Of a DNA stretch of 41,655 nt, positions 1 through 6,207 are shown in pieces. The translations under genes were made by a program, and so were the position numbers. The notes beneath the pieces were generated by a model. The model made no database searches. It had not been told where the DNA came from and saw only the letters and a program-made list of their open reading frames with translations. Within the stretch, counting starts at the first letter, position 1. Every line of letters starts with the position of its first letter. Source of the DNA: an uncultured Pelagibacteraceae bacterium (lineage in GTDB: Bacteria > Pseudomonadota > Alphaproteobacteria > Pelagibacterales > Pelagibacteraceae); assembly GCA_902609705.1 (NCBI GenBank), contig CACLSX010000006.1:1-41655 (forward strand). Direction: 5' to 3'.

Positions 1-121
1 GTTGGTTATCAGTGGCTTCTTTTAATCTCATTATCATATTTTTCATTTTTGATGGAAATATGGCGTAAAGAATACCTTCAATAAAAAGGAATAGACCAAA
101 TGCTATGATCAATTCTCTCAT
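1..121 (-). CDS. DUF2065 (YjeT-like) small membrane protein, 3' part cut off by the window edge
   Basis: Reading the minus strand from an ATG at 121 gives MRELIIAFGLFLFIEG followed by ILYAIFPSKMKNMIM and runs off the window edge after about 40 residues. A hydrophobic N-terminal helix ending in an E-G pair, then a short Y-x-x-x-P-x-x-x-K stretch, is the pattern of DUF2065/YjeT proteins of about 60 residues. In E. coli and many proteobacteria yjeT lies next to hflK-hflC, and here it starts 5 bases after the hflC stop, so it is probably the third gene of that operon. Its function is not established. The call is based on pattern and context because the C-terminal half is not visible. Confidence 0.7.
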   Translation of the reverse strand, partial: MRELIIAFGLFLFIEGILYAIFPSKMKNMIMRLKEATDNQ

Positions 122-126
122 TAAAA

Positions 127-996
127 TTACTCTACTTTTTGATCAATATTTCCGAAAAATTTAAAAAATTCACTATCTGGTGAAAGTATCATTGAAGTTT
201 CACCACCAATTAAAGCTTTTTGATATGCTTGCATAGCTCTATAGAATGCAAAAAATTCAGGATCTTGTCCGAAGGCATCAGCAAAAATCTTATTTTTCAA
301 ACCATCACCTTCACCTTTCATAATCTCAGATTTTTTTTGTGCATCTGCAAGTATAACGGTAACTTCTTTATCAGCAGTTGAGGTAATTGTTACTGCCATT
401 TCTGCACCTTTGGCTCTAAATTCTTTTGCCTCTCTTTCTCTTTCAGTTTGCATTCTTCTAAAAATTGCATCACTGTTTGCTTGAGGAAGATCTGCTCTTT
501 TAATTCTTACATCAACTATACTAATACCAAAATTTTCTGCTTCATTATTTACACCTTCTTGAATTAACGACATTTGTTTTGTTCTATCTTCTGATAAAAG
601 TGTTTGTAATTCTTGCTGACCAAGCACGTTTCTTATTCTAGAGTTTATAATTGTAGCTAATCTTGATCTTGCAACTCTTTCATTTCCAACTGATATATAA
701 AATTTAAGAGGATCAATTATTTGAAATCTTGCAAAGGCATCGACAATAAGTCTTTTTTGATCTGATGCAATTACTTCTTCCGGCGGTGTATCAAGATTTA
801 AAATTCTTTTATCCAAAAATACAACGTTTTGTATAAATGGAATTTTAAAATTTATTCCAGGTTTGGATATAATTCTTTTAGGATCTCCAAATTGAAGTAC
901 TATCGCTTGATTAACTTCTTTAACTATAAAAACTGAAAAGTAAATTGTTGCAGCAATTAGTATTATTATTGGTAATAAAAATTTTCCAGCTTTCAT
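127..996 (-). CDS. hflC: HflC, SPFH/band 7 modulator of FtsH protease
   Basis: This is a 289-residue protein with one N-terminal membrane segment (about residues 7-26), an SPFH/prohibitin domain starting at the VNQAIVLQFGDPKRI stretch, and an Ala/Glu/Lys-rich helical region (about 185-240) containing EREREAKEFRAKGAE. That order and the length match HflC. In E. coli HflC forms a large periplasm-facing cage with HflK around the FtsH protease in the inner membrane and limits its action on membrane proteins. It begins 1 base after the hflK stop, so the two are translated from one message. The gene for its partner protease, ftsH, lies at 31371-33263 in this same window. Confidence 0.95.
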   Translation of the reverse strand: MKAGKFLLPIIILIAATIYFSVFIVKEVNQAIVLQFGDPKRIISKPGINFKIPFIQNVVFLDKRILNLDTPPEEVIASDQKRLIVDAFARFQIIDPLKFYISVGNERVARSRLATIINSRIRNVLGQQELQTLLSEDRTKQMSLIQEGVNNEAENFGISIVDVRIKRADLPQANSDAIFRRMQTEREREAKEFRAKGAEMAVTITSTADKEVTVILADAQKKSEIMKGEGDGLKNKIFADAFGQDPEFFAFYRAMQAYQKALIGGETSMILSPDSEFFKFFGNIDQKVE

Positions 997-997
997 T

Positions 998-2089
998 TTA
1001 ATTAGTCCCCGTCTTTAATTCTTGTAAAGGTAAGTATGGCACTACACCTTCACCTGAATTTTTGTCGATTATTATTTTATTAATATCAGCTAATACTTCT
1101 TCCATTGTCTCAAGATACATTCTTTCTTGAGTTACTTTTTTGGCTTTTGCATACTCGTTATATATTGATAAAAATCTACTTGCTTCTCCTTCTGCCTTAG
1201 CAACAACTTCTTTTTTATAAGCTTCTGCTGCTTGAAGAATTTTTGCAGCCTCTCCTCTTGCTCTTGGAATTACGTCGTTAGCATATGCCTCTGCTTCATT
1301 TTTTGATCTTTCCATATCTGCTCTTGCAGCTTGGACATCTCTAAATGCATCAATAACTTGGTCTGGAGGATCAGCTTTTTGAGTTTGAACTTGTGTAATT
1401 TGAATTCCACTTGTGTATTCATCTAAAATTTCTTGAATTATTTCTTGAGTATCTGCTTCTATGATAGATCTACCTTCAGTCAGAATTGGTTGAATATCAG
1501 ATCGTGCAATAACTTCTCTCATCGCTGTTTCAGCAGCTGCTTTGACAGTTCCTTCTGGATCTTGAATTTTGAATAAAAAATTACCAGCATCTTTAATTAC
1601 CCAAAATACTGAAAAATCTATGTTAACTATGTTTTCATCTCCGGTTAACATTAGACTCTCTTCAGGAACATCTGCAACTCCGCCTGAGGAAAATCCACTA
1701 TCTCTTTCTGACCTAAATCCAATATCCATTCGATTAACCTTTGTAACCTTAGGGGTCAGCACATTTTCAATTGGAAAAGGAAGATGATAATTTAATCCAG
1801 GTTGAGTAGTTTTAACAAATTTTCCAAACCTTAACACAACGCCTTGCTCATCAGGTAAAACTCTATAAAGACCACTTAAAGTCCAAACAATTAAAAGAAT
1901 AATAAAACCAATTATTATTGGCTTAGCACCACCTTTACCGCCACCCAAAAATCTATTTATTAGCGATTGTAGTTTACTTATGACTTCATCAATATTTGGG
2001 GGAGTAGGACCTTTTCTAAATCCACCATTTCCACTACCACCTCCTCCTGGAGGTGATCCCCATGGGCTTTGATTTTTAAAATCACTCAT
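998..2089 (-). CDS. hflK: HflK, SPFH/band 7 modulator of FtsH protease
   Basis: This is a 363-residue protein. It has a Gly-rich N-terminus (PPGGGGSGNGG at 13-23, typical of HflK), one membrane helix at about 57-75, the SPFH domain from about residue 78 (RVLPDEQGVVLRFGK), and a long helical segment around residues 255-305 rich in Ala, Glu and Lys. It is the partner of HflC in the inner-membrane complex that holds FtsH. It is the first gene of the hflK-hflC-DUF2065 operon and is divergent from mrp across 54 bases. An inverted repeat sits 5 bases upstream of its ATG (2095-2112) and may be part of its promoter or an operator. Confidence 0.95.
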   Translation of the reverse strand: MSDFKNQSPWGSPPGGGGSGNGGFRKGPTPPNIDEVISKLQSLINRFLGGGKGGAKPIIIGFIILLIVWTLSGLYRVLPDEQGVVLRFGKFVKTTQPGLNYHLPFPIENVLTPKVTKVNRMDIGFRSERDSGFSSGGVADVPEESLMLTGDENIVNIDFSVFWVIKDAGNFLFKIQDPEGTVKAAAETAMREVIARSDIQPILTEGRSIIEADTQEIIQEILDEYTSGIQITQVQTQKADPPDQVIDAFRDVQAARADMERSKNEAEAYANDVIPRARGEAAKILQAAEAYKKEVVAKAEGEASRFLSIYNEYAKAKKVTQERMYLETMEEVLADINKIIIDKNSGEGVVPYLPLQELKTGTN

Positions 2090-2094
2090 AATAC

Positions 2095-2112
2095 GACACT
2101 CTATATAGTGTC
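2095..2112. promoter_or_regulatory. 18-bp inverted repeat in the hflK/mrp divergent spacer
   Basis: GACACT at 2095-2100 and AGTGTC at 2107-2112 are perfect reverse complements separated by CTATAT. The repeat lies in the 54-base space between the start codons of hflK (2089, minus) and mrp (2144, plus). The AT-rich centre could hold a -10 element on either strand. An operator is an inference from position and symmetry; the regulator is unknown. Confidence 0.35.
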
Positions 2113-2143
2113 TTTATTAGTAAAAACAAGATAATGGTAAATT

Positions 2144-2968
2144 ATGGAAGAAAAAAAAGTAGGTTTAAGTGACACAACAAAGGCAAAAACTGAGCCAAAA
2201 ACCTTCAGACGGAACCCAATTACTGGAACAAAGTTTACAATTGCAATATCAAGTGCAAAAGGGGGAGTAGGAAAGTCAACATTTGCCTCGAATCTTGCTT
2301 TGGCATTAAAAAAAATGGACTTAAATGTTGGTTTGCTTGACGCAGATATATATGGACCATCATTGCCAAAATTATTCTCAATAAATGAAAAACCTGAAAG
2401 TGACGGGCAAAAATTAAAGCCAATTTTAAAATATGGAATTCAATGCATGTCTATAGGATTTTTAACAGAAGAGCAAACACCAATGATTTGGCGGGGTCCA
2501 ATGGTAATTTCTGCGATAAAAACTTTTACACAAAAAGTTATGTGGGAAAATTTAGATTTTTTAATTGTTGATATGCCGCCAGGAACTGGAGATACACAAT
2601 TGACTTTTGCGCAAGAAATTAAAATGGATGGAGTAATCATTATATCTACACCACAAGAAATAGCCTTACAGGATGTAAAACGTGGAATTAGGATGTTTGA
2701 TAAACTTAAAGTAAAAATATTAGGACTAGTAGATAATATGAGTCATTTCATTGGAGATGATGGAAAAAAATATGCAATTTTCGGTGAAGGCGGTGTCAAA
2801 AAGACTGCTGAAGAATTTAAAAAAGATTTTATGGGAGAAATACCAATTGATCCTGAAGTCGGAAAGCAAGGAGATTTAGGTTCACCTATTGTTGAAAGTA
2901 AACCAAAGCATGAGATATCAAAAAAATATTTTAAGTTTGCCGAAAAAATTAAATCAATTTATCTTTAA
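2144..2968 (+). CDS. mrp: Mrp/ApbC-type P-loop ATPase, iron-sulfur cluster carrier family, without the CxxC motif
   Basis: This 274-residue protein has a deviant Walker A motif KGGVGKST at 39-46, [15 protein letters not shown] from 64, and [13 protein letters not shown] at 142-154, all hallmarks of Mrp/NBP35 ATPases that hold and deliver Fe-S clusters. Two things differ from the textbook protein. The N-terminal MIP18-like domain of long Mrp proteins is absent, leaving only about 30 residues before the ATPase domain. The cysteine pair normally found just after the E/D-N-M-S motif is also missing: the sequence here is [14 protein letters not shown], and the only cysteine is Cys101. I recall alphaproteobacterial homologues with non-cysteine residues there, so this may be a lineage trait. 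The 3' end overlaps convergent thyX by 20 bases. Confidence 0.9.
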   Translation: MEEKKVGLSDTTKAKTEPKTFRRNPITGTKFTIAISSAKGGVGKSTFASNLALALKKMDLNVGLLDADIYGPSLPKLFSINEKPESDGQKLKPILKYGIQCMSIGFLTEEQTPMIWRGPMVISAIKTFTQKVMWENLDFLIVDMPPGTGDTQLTFAQEIKMDGVIIISTPQEIALQDVKRGIRMFDKLKVKILGLVDNMSHFIGDDGKKYAIFGEGGVKKTAEEFKKDFMGEIPIDPEVGKQGDLGSPIVESKPKHEISKKYFKFAEKIKSIYL

Positions 2969-3896
2969 GATCAAAAGCTTCCATAAGTTCGTTCCATTCT
3001 CTTTTTGATAAACCTGTATCGTCGATAGAAATATTTTCACCTTTTATAAGTTTTTGAATGATAATTTTTCCTTTTGCCGAAACTTCTGTTCCACCAACCC
3101 TATAATCCATAAAAGCCTCATAAGTTATTGGCACCCATTTTTTTACGGTATCAAGCATAGCATCTGCATAAGCTCTTATTTCATATTGTGCATGATGATC
3201 TGCTCTGAGCCTCAAAAAATTCATCAGATTTAATAAATCTGTTTTCCAATACCATTGGGTGTAAGTATTTAATGTTAAGTTCATTCTAGCAAGCTCTCTT
3301 GCTAAACCTACAGCATTCTCATCTATAGTTGATCCATCATATCTTTCATTAAGCATTGTTTCATAATTATTATAAGTTTGTTCAGCATCTCCTTTTAATA
3401 AATTCAAAACTTTTTTTGCTTTTTCTTCATCTAAAATATCACCTCTACCTTGTCTATTACTTTGTGATTGAGCAGCTAGATGTTGTGGCTCAGGTAGATA
3501 AAATTCCTTATCTAAGATTGAGTATCTTGCAGAGTATTCATTTACATTTGCTGTTCTGTGTCTAATCCATTGTCTTGCTATAAATATAGGTAGCTTTACA
3601 TGATATTTTATTTCACACATCTCGAAAGGAGTACTATGCCAATGCCTCATTAAATATTTTATTAAACCAGAATCTGTTGAAACTTTTTTTGTACCTTTTC
3701 CATAAGAAACTCTAGCTGATTGAACCACAGAGGTATCATCGCCCATATAATCAACAACTCTTATAAAACCGTGGTCTAATATTGGAATTGCATCGTAAAG
3801 AATTTTTTCAAGTTCTGGAGCTGTCACTCTTTTTGTTGAATTTTGCTGAGATTGCTGATCTTTTATTTCTTTTATTTGTTCGTCGGTTAACTTCAT
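2949..3896 (-). CDS. thyX: ThyX, FAD-dependent thymidylate synthase
   Basis: ThyX makes dTMP from dUMP using methylenetetrahydrofolate, NADPH and FAD. The 315-residue protein carries the ThyX signature RHRx7S exactly, at residues 112-122 ([11 protein letters not shown]), and downstream it has [22 protein letters not shown], which matches the nucleotide-binding region of the family. The N-terminus (about 30 residues, rich in Gln and Lys) is extended relative to the catalytic core. The gene converges on mrp with a 20-base overlap. Its start at 3896 lies only about 10 bases from the -35 of the divergent tmRNA promoter. No thyA is seen in the window. Confidence 0.96.
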   Translation of the reverse strand: MKLTDEQIKEIKDQQSQQNSTKRVTAPELEKILYDAIPILDHGFIRVVDYMGDDTSVVQSARVSYGKGTKKVSTDSGLIKYLMRHWHSTPFEMCEIKYHVKLPIFIARQWIRHRTANVNEYSARYSILDKEFYLPEPQHLAAQSQSNRQGRGDILDEEKAKKVLNLLKGDAEQTYNNYETMLNERYDGSTIDENAVGLARELARMNLTLNTYTQWYWKTDLLNLMNFLRLRADHHAQYEIRAYADAMLDTVKKWVPITYEAFMDYRVGGTEVSAKGKIIIQKLIKGENISIDDTGLSKREWNELMEAFDLKDKLI

Positions 3897-3906
3897 GAAT
3901 AATTTA

Positions 3907-3936
3907 TTGAATCTATTAAATTTGGTTTTATATTAT
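3907..3936 (+). promoter_or_regulatory. Predicted sigma-70 type promoter of the tmRNA gene
   Basis: TTGAAT at 3907-3912 and TATTAT at 3931-3936 are separated by 18 bases. They sit 5-8 bases upstream of where the acceptor half of the tmRNA begins (GTTGG at 3941). The -10 matches consensus at 5 of 6 positions and the -35 at 4 of 6. Distance to a stable RNA start supports the call, but such hexamers are common in AT-rich DNA. Confidence 0.5.
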
Positions 3937-3940
3937 TAAT

Positions 3941-4197
3941 GTTGGTTTTCCAACTATGACGATAAACGAATTTCGTAATAACCATTACGGACGTGGGGGC
4001 AGTACCCACCACCTCCACCATTTTCAACTTATGGGGGTGAATTAGGATCGACGGATGACTAAAAGTTATTCTTTCGTTCGGTATTGTTCCGCCGTGAAGG
4101 GCTAATTTATAAATGCTAACGAAAGTTACGCACTTGCAGCTTAATTAATTTATTAATTAAGTTACGGGGTTTGGGGCACCTGGCAACAGAACGCCCC
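3941..4197 (+). ncRNA. ssrA: Circularly permuted two-piece tmRNA
   Basis: tmRNA rescues stalled ribosomes and tags the unfinished protein. The gene is permuted, as in other alphaproteobacteria. The acceptor half comes first and ends in a T-arm (GTGGG-GGCAGTA-CCCAC) and CACCTCCACCA at 4010-4020. A 12-base loop follows (4021-4032), then the 5' half begins with GGGGGTGAATTAGGATCGAC at 4033. GGGGGTG pairs with CACCTCC, closing the tRNA-like acceptor stem across the break. The tag frame is 4115-4144, GCT AAC GAA AGT TAC GCA CTT GCA GCT TAA, giving ANESYALAA. A CTTAATTAA/TTAATTAAG stem follows the tag (4140-4161). The RNA ends in a hairpin GGGGC...GCCCC (4173-4197) with an inner CTG-GCAA-CAG loop. 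That final hairpin is repeated at 5383. The exact mature ends are estimated. Confidence 0.93.
4173..4197. repeat. Attachment-site copy 1 (3' end of tmRNA coding piece)
   Basis: This 25-base block begins GGGGCACCTGG and ends CAGAACGCCCC. It forms the terminal hairpin of the tmRNA coding piece and recurs without a mismatch at 5383-5407. Its last 12 bases recur at 6196-6207. Identity stops at both edges of the block, which is the pattern left when an element integrates into the end of an RNA gene and restores that gene. Confidence 0.8.
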
Positions 4198-4243
4198 TAC
4201 ACAATCTAATATTTTATTGATTTTATCCTTAAGAATTTATTTT

Positions 4244-4261
4244 TGGCACACTGGTGGCACA
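4244..4261 (+). repeat. Left pair of TGGCACA arm-type repeats, element A
   Basis: TGGCACA occurs at 4244-4250 and 4255-4261, start to start 11 bases, same orientation, 46 bases inside att copy 1. The matching pair at the other end of the segment (5305 and 5316) has the same spacing and orientation. The 11-base phase places both copies on one face of the helix, as expected of protein-binding sites such as integrase arm sites. Confidence 0.6.
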
Positions 4262-4272
4262 ATTTAAATCAA

Positions 4273-5277
4273 TTATAACGAAGCTTTATAGCCCGTAGGT
4301 TTTAAATTGAAGTTATCTTCAATCTTGCCTTTTTTAATATAAAGATCTCCTGTTTTATTTTTCATATCAAAGTTAAAAACTCTATATAGAAAATAATTAT
4401 TTATGGATTTAGATCTCTTAACTTCTCCTGGACTAATATAAAAATCAGAACTTTTTGGTCCTTTAGTTGTTTTAACCTCTATAAAGATTTGATCACCATT
4501 TTCATCAAATGAAAGTATATCGTACCCTGCATAGTCATTAGTCTTTGAAACATGTACTATTTTATCAACCAAGCTAGGTTTATTTGCTTTAATTAGTTTC
4601 TTTTTTTCAAACTCTAAAACTAGCAATTCACCTTGTTCACCTATTTCTTTTAATTTTTCATCATTTTCAGGATTGTTAAAAATTTTGTCTACTTTAAATA
4701 CTTGTTTTTTAGAGCCCTCTCTTTTTTTAATTTTTTTCTCAGGCGGTGATGAAATTTCTAAACCTGTTTTTTTATTTTTATTATTAATTTCTATACTAAT
4801 ACCTTTTTCTAGCTTTAAACCTAATGATGTAAGAACATTTTGTTTTATTGGCCAAGATAACATTTGCCAATTAAAATTAACTGGCTGGTTATCTCCTCCA
4901 CTATCTTTATCATGATTTAAATATTTTAAATGACCAAGAAAAAAATAATCTTTTTTAATATTTTCTCTCATAAAAAGAGAAATTGTATTCTCAGTTTCAT
5001 CATGATTAATTAACTTTATAATATTTGGAGTTTTAAATGTATTTCGTGGTTGTGATTGCCACCTAAAAACACCATCTTCTGTGAAACCTTCATCGAAAGT
5101 GTGTCCACTTTGAATAGTTCCCAACGTTACGATAAAAACAAAATCATTAGAATTCTCAATTCTGACTAAGCCATGAAGGCCCCAAGTGCCTGATTGTGGA
5201 GTGAATGTGGTGTGTGGAGAAAAAATATTATGAATTTCTTCTCTGTTATATCTTTTATAAAGTTCAAGTCTTTTCAT
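4273..5277 (-). CDS. DUF3883 nuclease-like protein, probable defence or modification-dependent restriction gene
   Basis: This is a protein of about 334 residues with two domains. Numbering from the TTG codon 6 bases upstream, the C-terminal part (about 200-320) has GEQGE at 215-219, an Asp at 255 (GYDILSFD) and IFIEVKT with Glu269 and Lys271. That E...D...ExK layout is the PD-(D/E)xK nuclease core of DUF3883 domains. The N-terminal part (about 1-145) contains TPQSGTWGLHGLV, HTFDEGFTEDGVFRWQSQPR and FFLGHLKYLNHD, which resembles the sensor domains (DUF3427 or SRA-like) found in restriction-associated proteins. A charged linker (about 165-200) joins them. The ATG at 5277 is preferred because AGGA lies 9 bases upstream. 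It is the only gene of element A. Its target is unknown, and the defence role is inferred from domains and mobile context. Confidence 0.7.
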   Translation of the reverse strand: MKRLELYKRYNREEIHNIFSPHTTFTPQSGTWGLHGLVRIENSNDFVFIVTLGTIQSGHTFDEGFTEDGVFRWQSQPRNTFKTPNIIKLINHDETENTISLFMRENIKKDYFFLGHLKYLNHDKDSGGDNQPVNFNWQMLSWPIKQNVLTSLGLKLEKGISIEINNKNKKTGLEISSPPEKKIKKREGSKKQVFKVDKIFNNPENDEKLKEIGEQGELLVLEFEKKKLIKANKPSLVDKIVHVSKTNDYAGYDILSFDENGDQIFIEVKTTKGPKSSDFYISPGEVKRSKSINNYFLYRVFNFDMKNKTGDLYIKKGKIEDNFNLKPTGYKASL

Positions 5278-5304
5278 GATCAACTATCCTAACACAAAAA
5301 ACCT

Positions 5305-5322
5305 TGGCACAATACTGGCACA
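5305..5322 (+). repeat. Right pair of TGGCACA arm-type repeats, element A
   Basis: TGGCACA occurs at 5305-5311 and 5316-5322, start to start 11 bases, in the same orientation as the left pair at 4244 and 4255, and 60 bases before att copy 2. Both pairs lie outside the cargo gene and extend beyond the heptamer (TTGGCACA in the first copy of each pair). Confidence 0.6.
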
Positions 5323-5382
5323 CTTTTCTTTAAAATTATCGTTTTTCAATTCAAATTATTCGCGAATAATGATAGAAAGTTC

Positions 5383-5407
5383 GGGGCACCTGGCAACAGA
5401 ACGCCCC
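5383..5407. repeat. Attachment-site copy 2 (perfect 25-base copy of the tmRNA 3' hairpin)
   Basis: The 25 bases match 4173-4197 exactly, with unrelated sequence on both sides. No other tmRNA sequence precedes it, so it is not a second tmRNA gene. It forms the junction between elements A and B. Confidence 0.8.
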
Positions 5408-5457
5408 ACTTTTTAAATACTTTCCAGTAATATCAATAATTTTTTATAGAAAACTCT

Positions 5458-5488
5458 CTACGAAGTTTACTACGAAGTTACTACGAAG
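5458..5488 (+). repeat. Left cluster of three CTACGAAG repeats, element B
   Basis: CTACGAAG occurs at 5458-5465, 5470-5477 and 5481-5488, start to start 12 and 11 bases, all in the same orientation. The cluster begins 50 bases after att copy 2 and lies upstream of the HEAT-repeat gene. Confidence 0.65.
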
Positions 5489-5553
5489 GAAAATATATAA
5501 TTTATTATTAGGTAATGTTAATTTTTAGATTTATTTTAACAAATTAATTTATA

Positions 5554-6075
5554 ATGAATTATGAGTCTGAACTAACTGGTGGTAATCCAAATTCACTAGG
5601 TAATACAATAAAAGTTGCTGAACATGTTATTGTTAAAAAAAATAGGATTAATTCGTTAATTAAGTGTTATTCAAGCACAGACCAAATAGTAAGATTAAGA
5701 ACATCAAATGCTTTTAAAAGAATATTTAGACAAAAACCAGAATGGTTTTTAGATTTTAAAAATATTTTCTTAAACAAAATTTCAAAAATAAAACAACCTT
5801 CCACACAATGGACCTGCGCTCAATTATTTTCAGAATTAGTTAATCAATTAGAAAATAAAGAACAAAAAAAAGCAAAAAAAATTGTATCTGATTATCTTAA
5901 TAACTCCAGTGATTGGATTGTTTTATGTCAATCAATGAATGCTCTAATAACTTTCAATAAAATTGATAATAAAACAATAAAAGAAAATATAAAAATTATT
6001 AAAAAACTTTCAAAAGATAGGAGAAAGGCAGTTTCTAGACTAGCAAAAAAATTATTATCCTTAATTAAAGAATAA
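5554..6075 (+). CDS. Small HEAT-repeat-like protein of unknown function
   Basis: This is a 173-residue, helix-rich basic protein. Repeated helix pairs can be seen: SSTDQIVRLRTSNAFKRIFR with QKPEW, then KIKQPSTQWTCAQLFSELV, then NNSSDWIVLCQSMNALITF, and a C-terminal LSKDRRKAVSRLAKKLLSLI. The pattern (V-R-x-R-x-x-x-A, then Q-P-S-x-Q-W-x-x-A-Q, then S-D-W-I-V) matches a widespread family of small bacterial HEAT-repeat proteins with no assigned role that I know of. Such folds usually bind proteins or nucleic acid. A TATAAT overlaps the ATG (5550-5555), but no other in-frame start precedes the conserved part, so I keep 5554. It is the only gene of element B, on the opposite strand to the cargo of A. 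Confidence 0.75.
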   Translation: MNYESELTGGNPNSLGNTIKVAEHVIVKKNRINSLIKCYSSTDQIVRLRTSNAFKRIFRQKPEWFLDFKNIFLNKISKIKQPSTQWTCAQLFSELVNQLENKEQKKAKKIVSDYLNNSSDWIVLCQSMNALITFNKIDNKTIKENIKIIKKLSKDRRKAVSRLAKKLLSLIKE

Positions 6076-6080
6076 AAAAA

Positions 6081-6144
6081 CTACGAAGAACCCAAACAAG
6101 AAATCTGAAAAATAATGAAAACTTACTACGAAGTTTCTACGAAG
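6081..6144 (+). repeat. Right cluster of three CTACGAAG repeats, element B
   Basis: CTACGAAG occurs at 6081-6088, 6126-6133 and 6137-6144, in the same orientation as the left cluster. The last two are 11 bases apart and the first is 45 bases from the second, about four helical turns. The cluster begins just after the stop codon of the HEAT-repeat gene and ends 51 bases before att copy 3. Confidence 0.65.
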
Positions 6145-6195
6145 AAGTTTCCAAAAGTCCTTATTTTCTGTTAATAATGATTTAGTGGTCGTTCT

Positions 6196-6207
6196 ACAGA
6201 ACGCCCC
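6196..6207. repeat. Attachment-site copy 3 (partial, last 12 bases)
   Basis: ACAGAACGCCCC matches the last 12 bases of the tmRNA 3' hairpin. It is preceded by GTTCT instead of the tmRNA sequence. A displaced original 3' tail at the far end of an integrated element looks like this, with the crossover at or just before the ACAGAAC bases. A chance 12-base match is possible, but the position at the end of the repeat-bounded segment argues against it. Confidence 0.6.

Larger units (their letters stand above)
4198..5407. mobile_element. Putative integrase-less element A at the tmRNA 3' end (about 1.2 kb, one cargo gene)
   Basis: The segment is bounded by perfect 25-base copies of the tmRNA 3' hairpin (4173-4197 and 5383-5407). 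Just inside each end is a pair of TGGCACA repeats spaced exactly 11 bases apart in the same orientation (4244 and 4255; 5305 and 5316). The only gene is a DUF3883 nuclease-like protein on the minus strand. No integrase, excisionase or replication gene fits in the remaining space. Boundary repeats in an RNA gene are the classic mark of tyrosine-recombinase integration, and short helically phased direct repeats near both ends resemble integrase arm sites. Mobility in trans is an inference; it could also be the remnant of a larger island. Confidence 0.65.
5408..6207. mobile_element. Putative integrase-less element B (about 0.8 kb, one cargo gene)
   Basis: The segment runs from att copy 2 (5383-5407) to a 12-base partial copy of the same site (6196-6207). 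It carries CTACGAAG direct repeats near both ends: three on the left (5458, 5470, 5481) and three on the right (6081, 6126, 6137). The repeats nearest each end are 50 and 51 bases from the att copies. The single gene is a small HEAT-repeat-like protein. The repeat family differs from that of element A although the attachment site is the same, which suggests a different recombinase. There is no integrase. A decayed island remnant is the main alternative. Confidence 0.6.

Noticed and set aside
1569..1787. Plus-strand open frame inside hflK, and similar frames inside ppdK, glyS, dxs, ftsH, folP and others
   Set aside because: Each lies antisense to a well-supported gene, shows no family features, and is expected by chance opposite Lys- and Asn-rich coding sequence.
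4673..4915. Plus-strand 80-residue frame opposite the DUF3883 gene, as a possible second cargo or antitoxin
   Set aside because: It lies wholly antisense to a conserved protein, is hydrophobic only because it mirrors a Lys/Asn-rich linker, and has no ribosome site.
5383..5407. A second tmRNA gene at the repeated hairpin
   Set aside because: Only the last 25 bases of the tmRNA coding piece are present; no tag frame, acceptor stem or CCA lies nearby.
5550..5555. TATAAT as the -10 promoter of the HEAT-repeat gene
   Set aside because: It overlaps the only credible start codon, so a transcript from it would lack the ATG; such hexamers are frequent in this AT-rich DNA.
5458..6144. A CRISPR array made of the CTACGAAG repeats
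   Set aside because: Repeats are 8 bases with 3-4 base gaps, in two clusters around a gene, and there are no cas genes or unit-length spacers.
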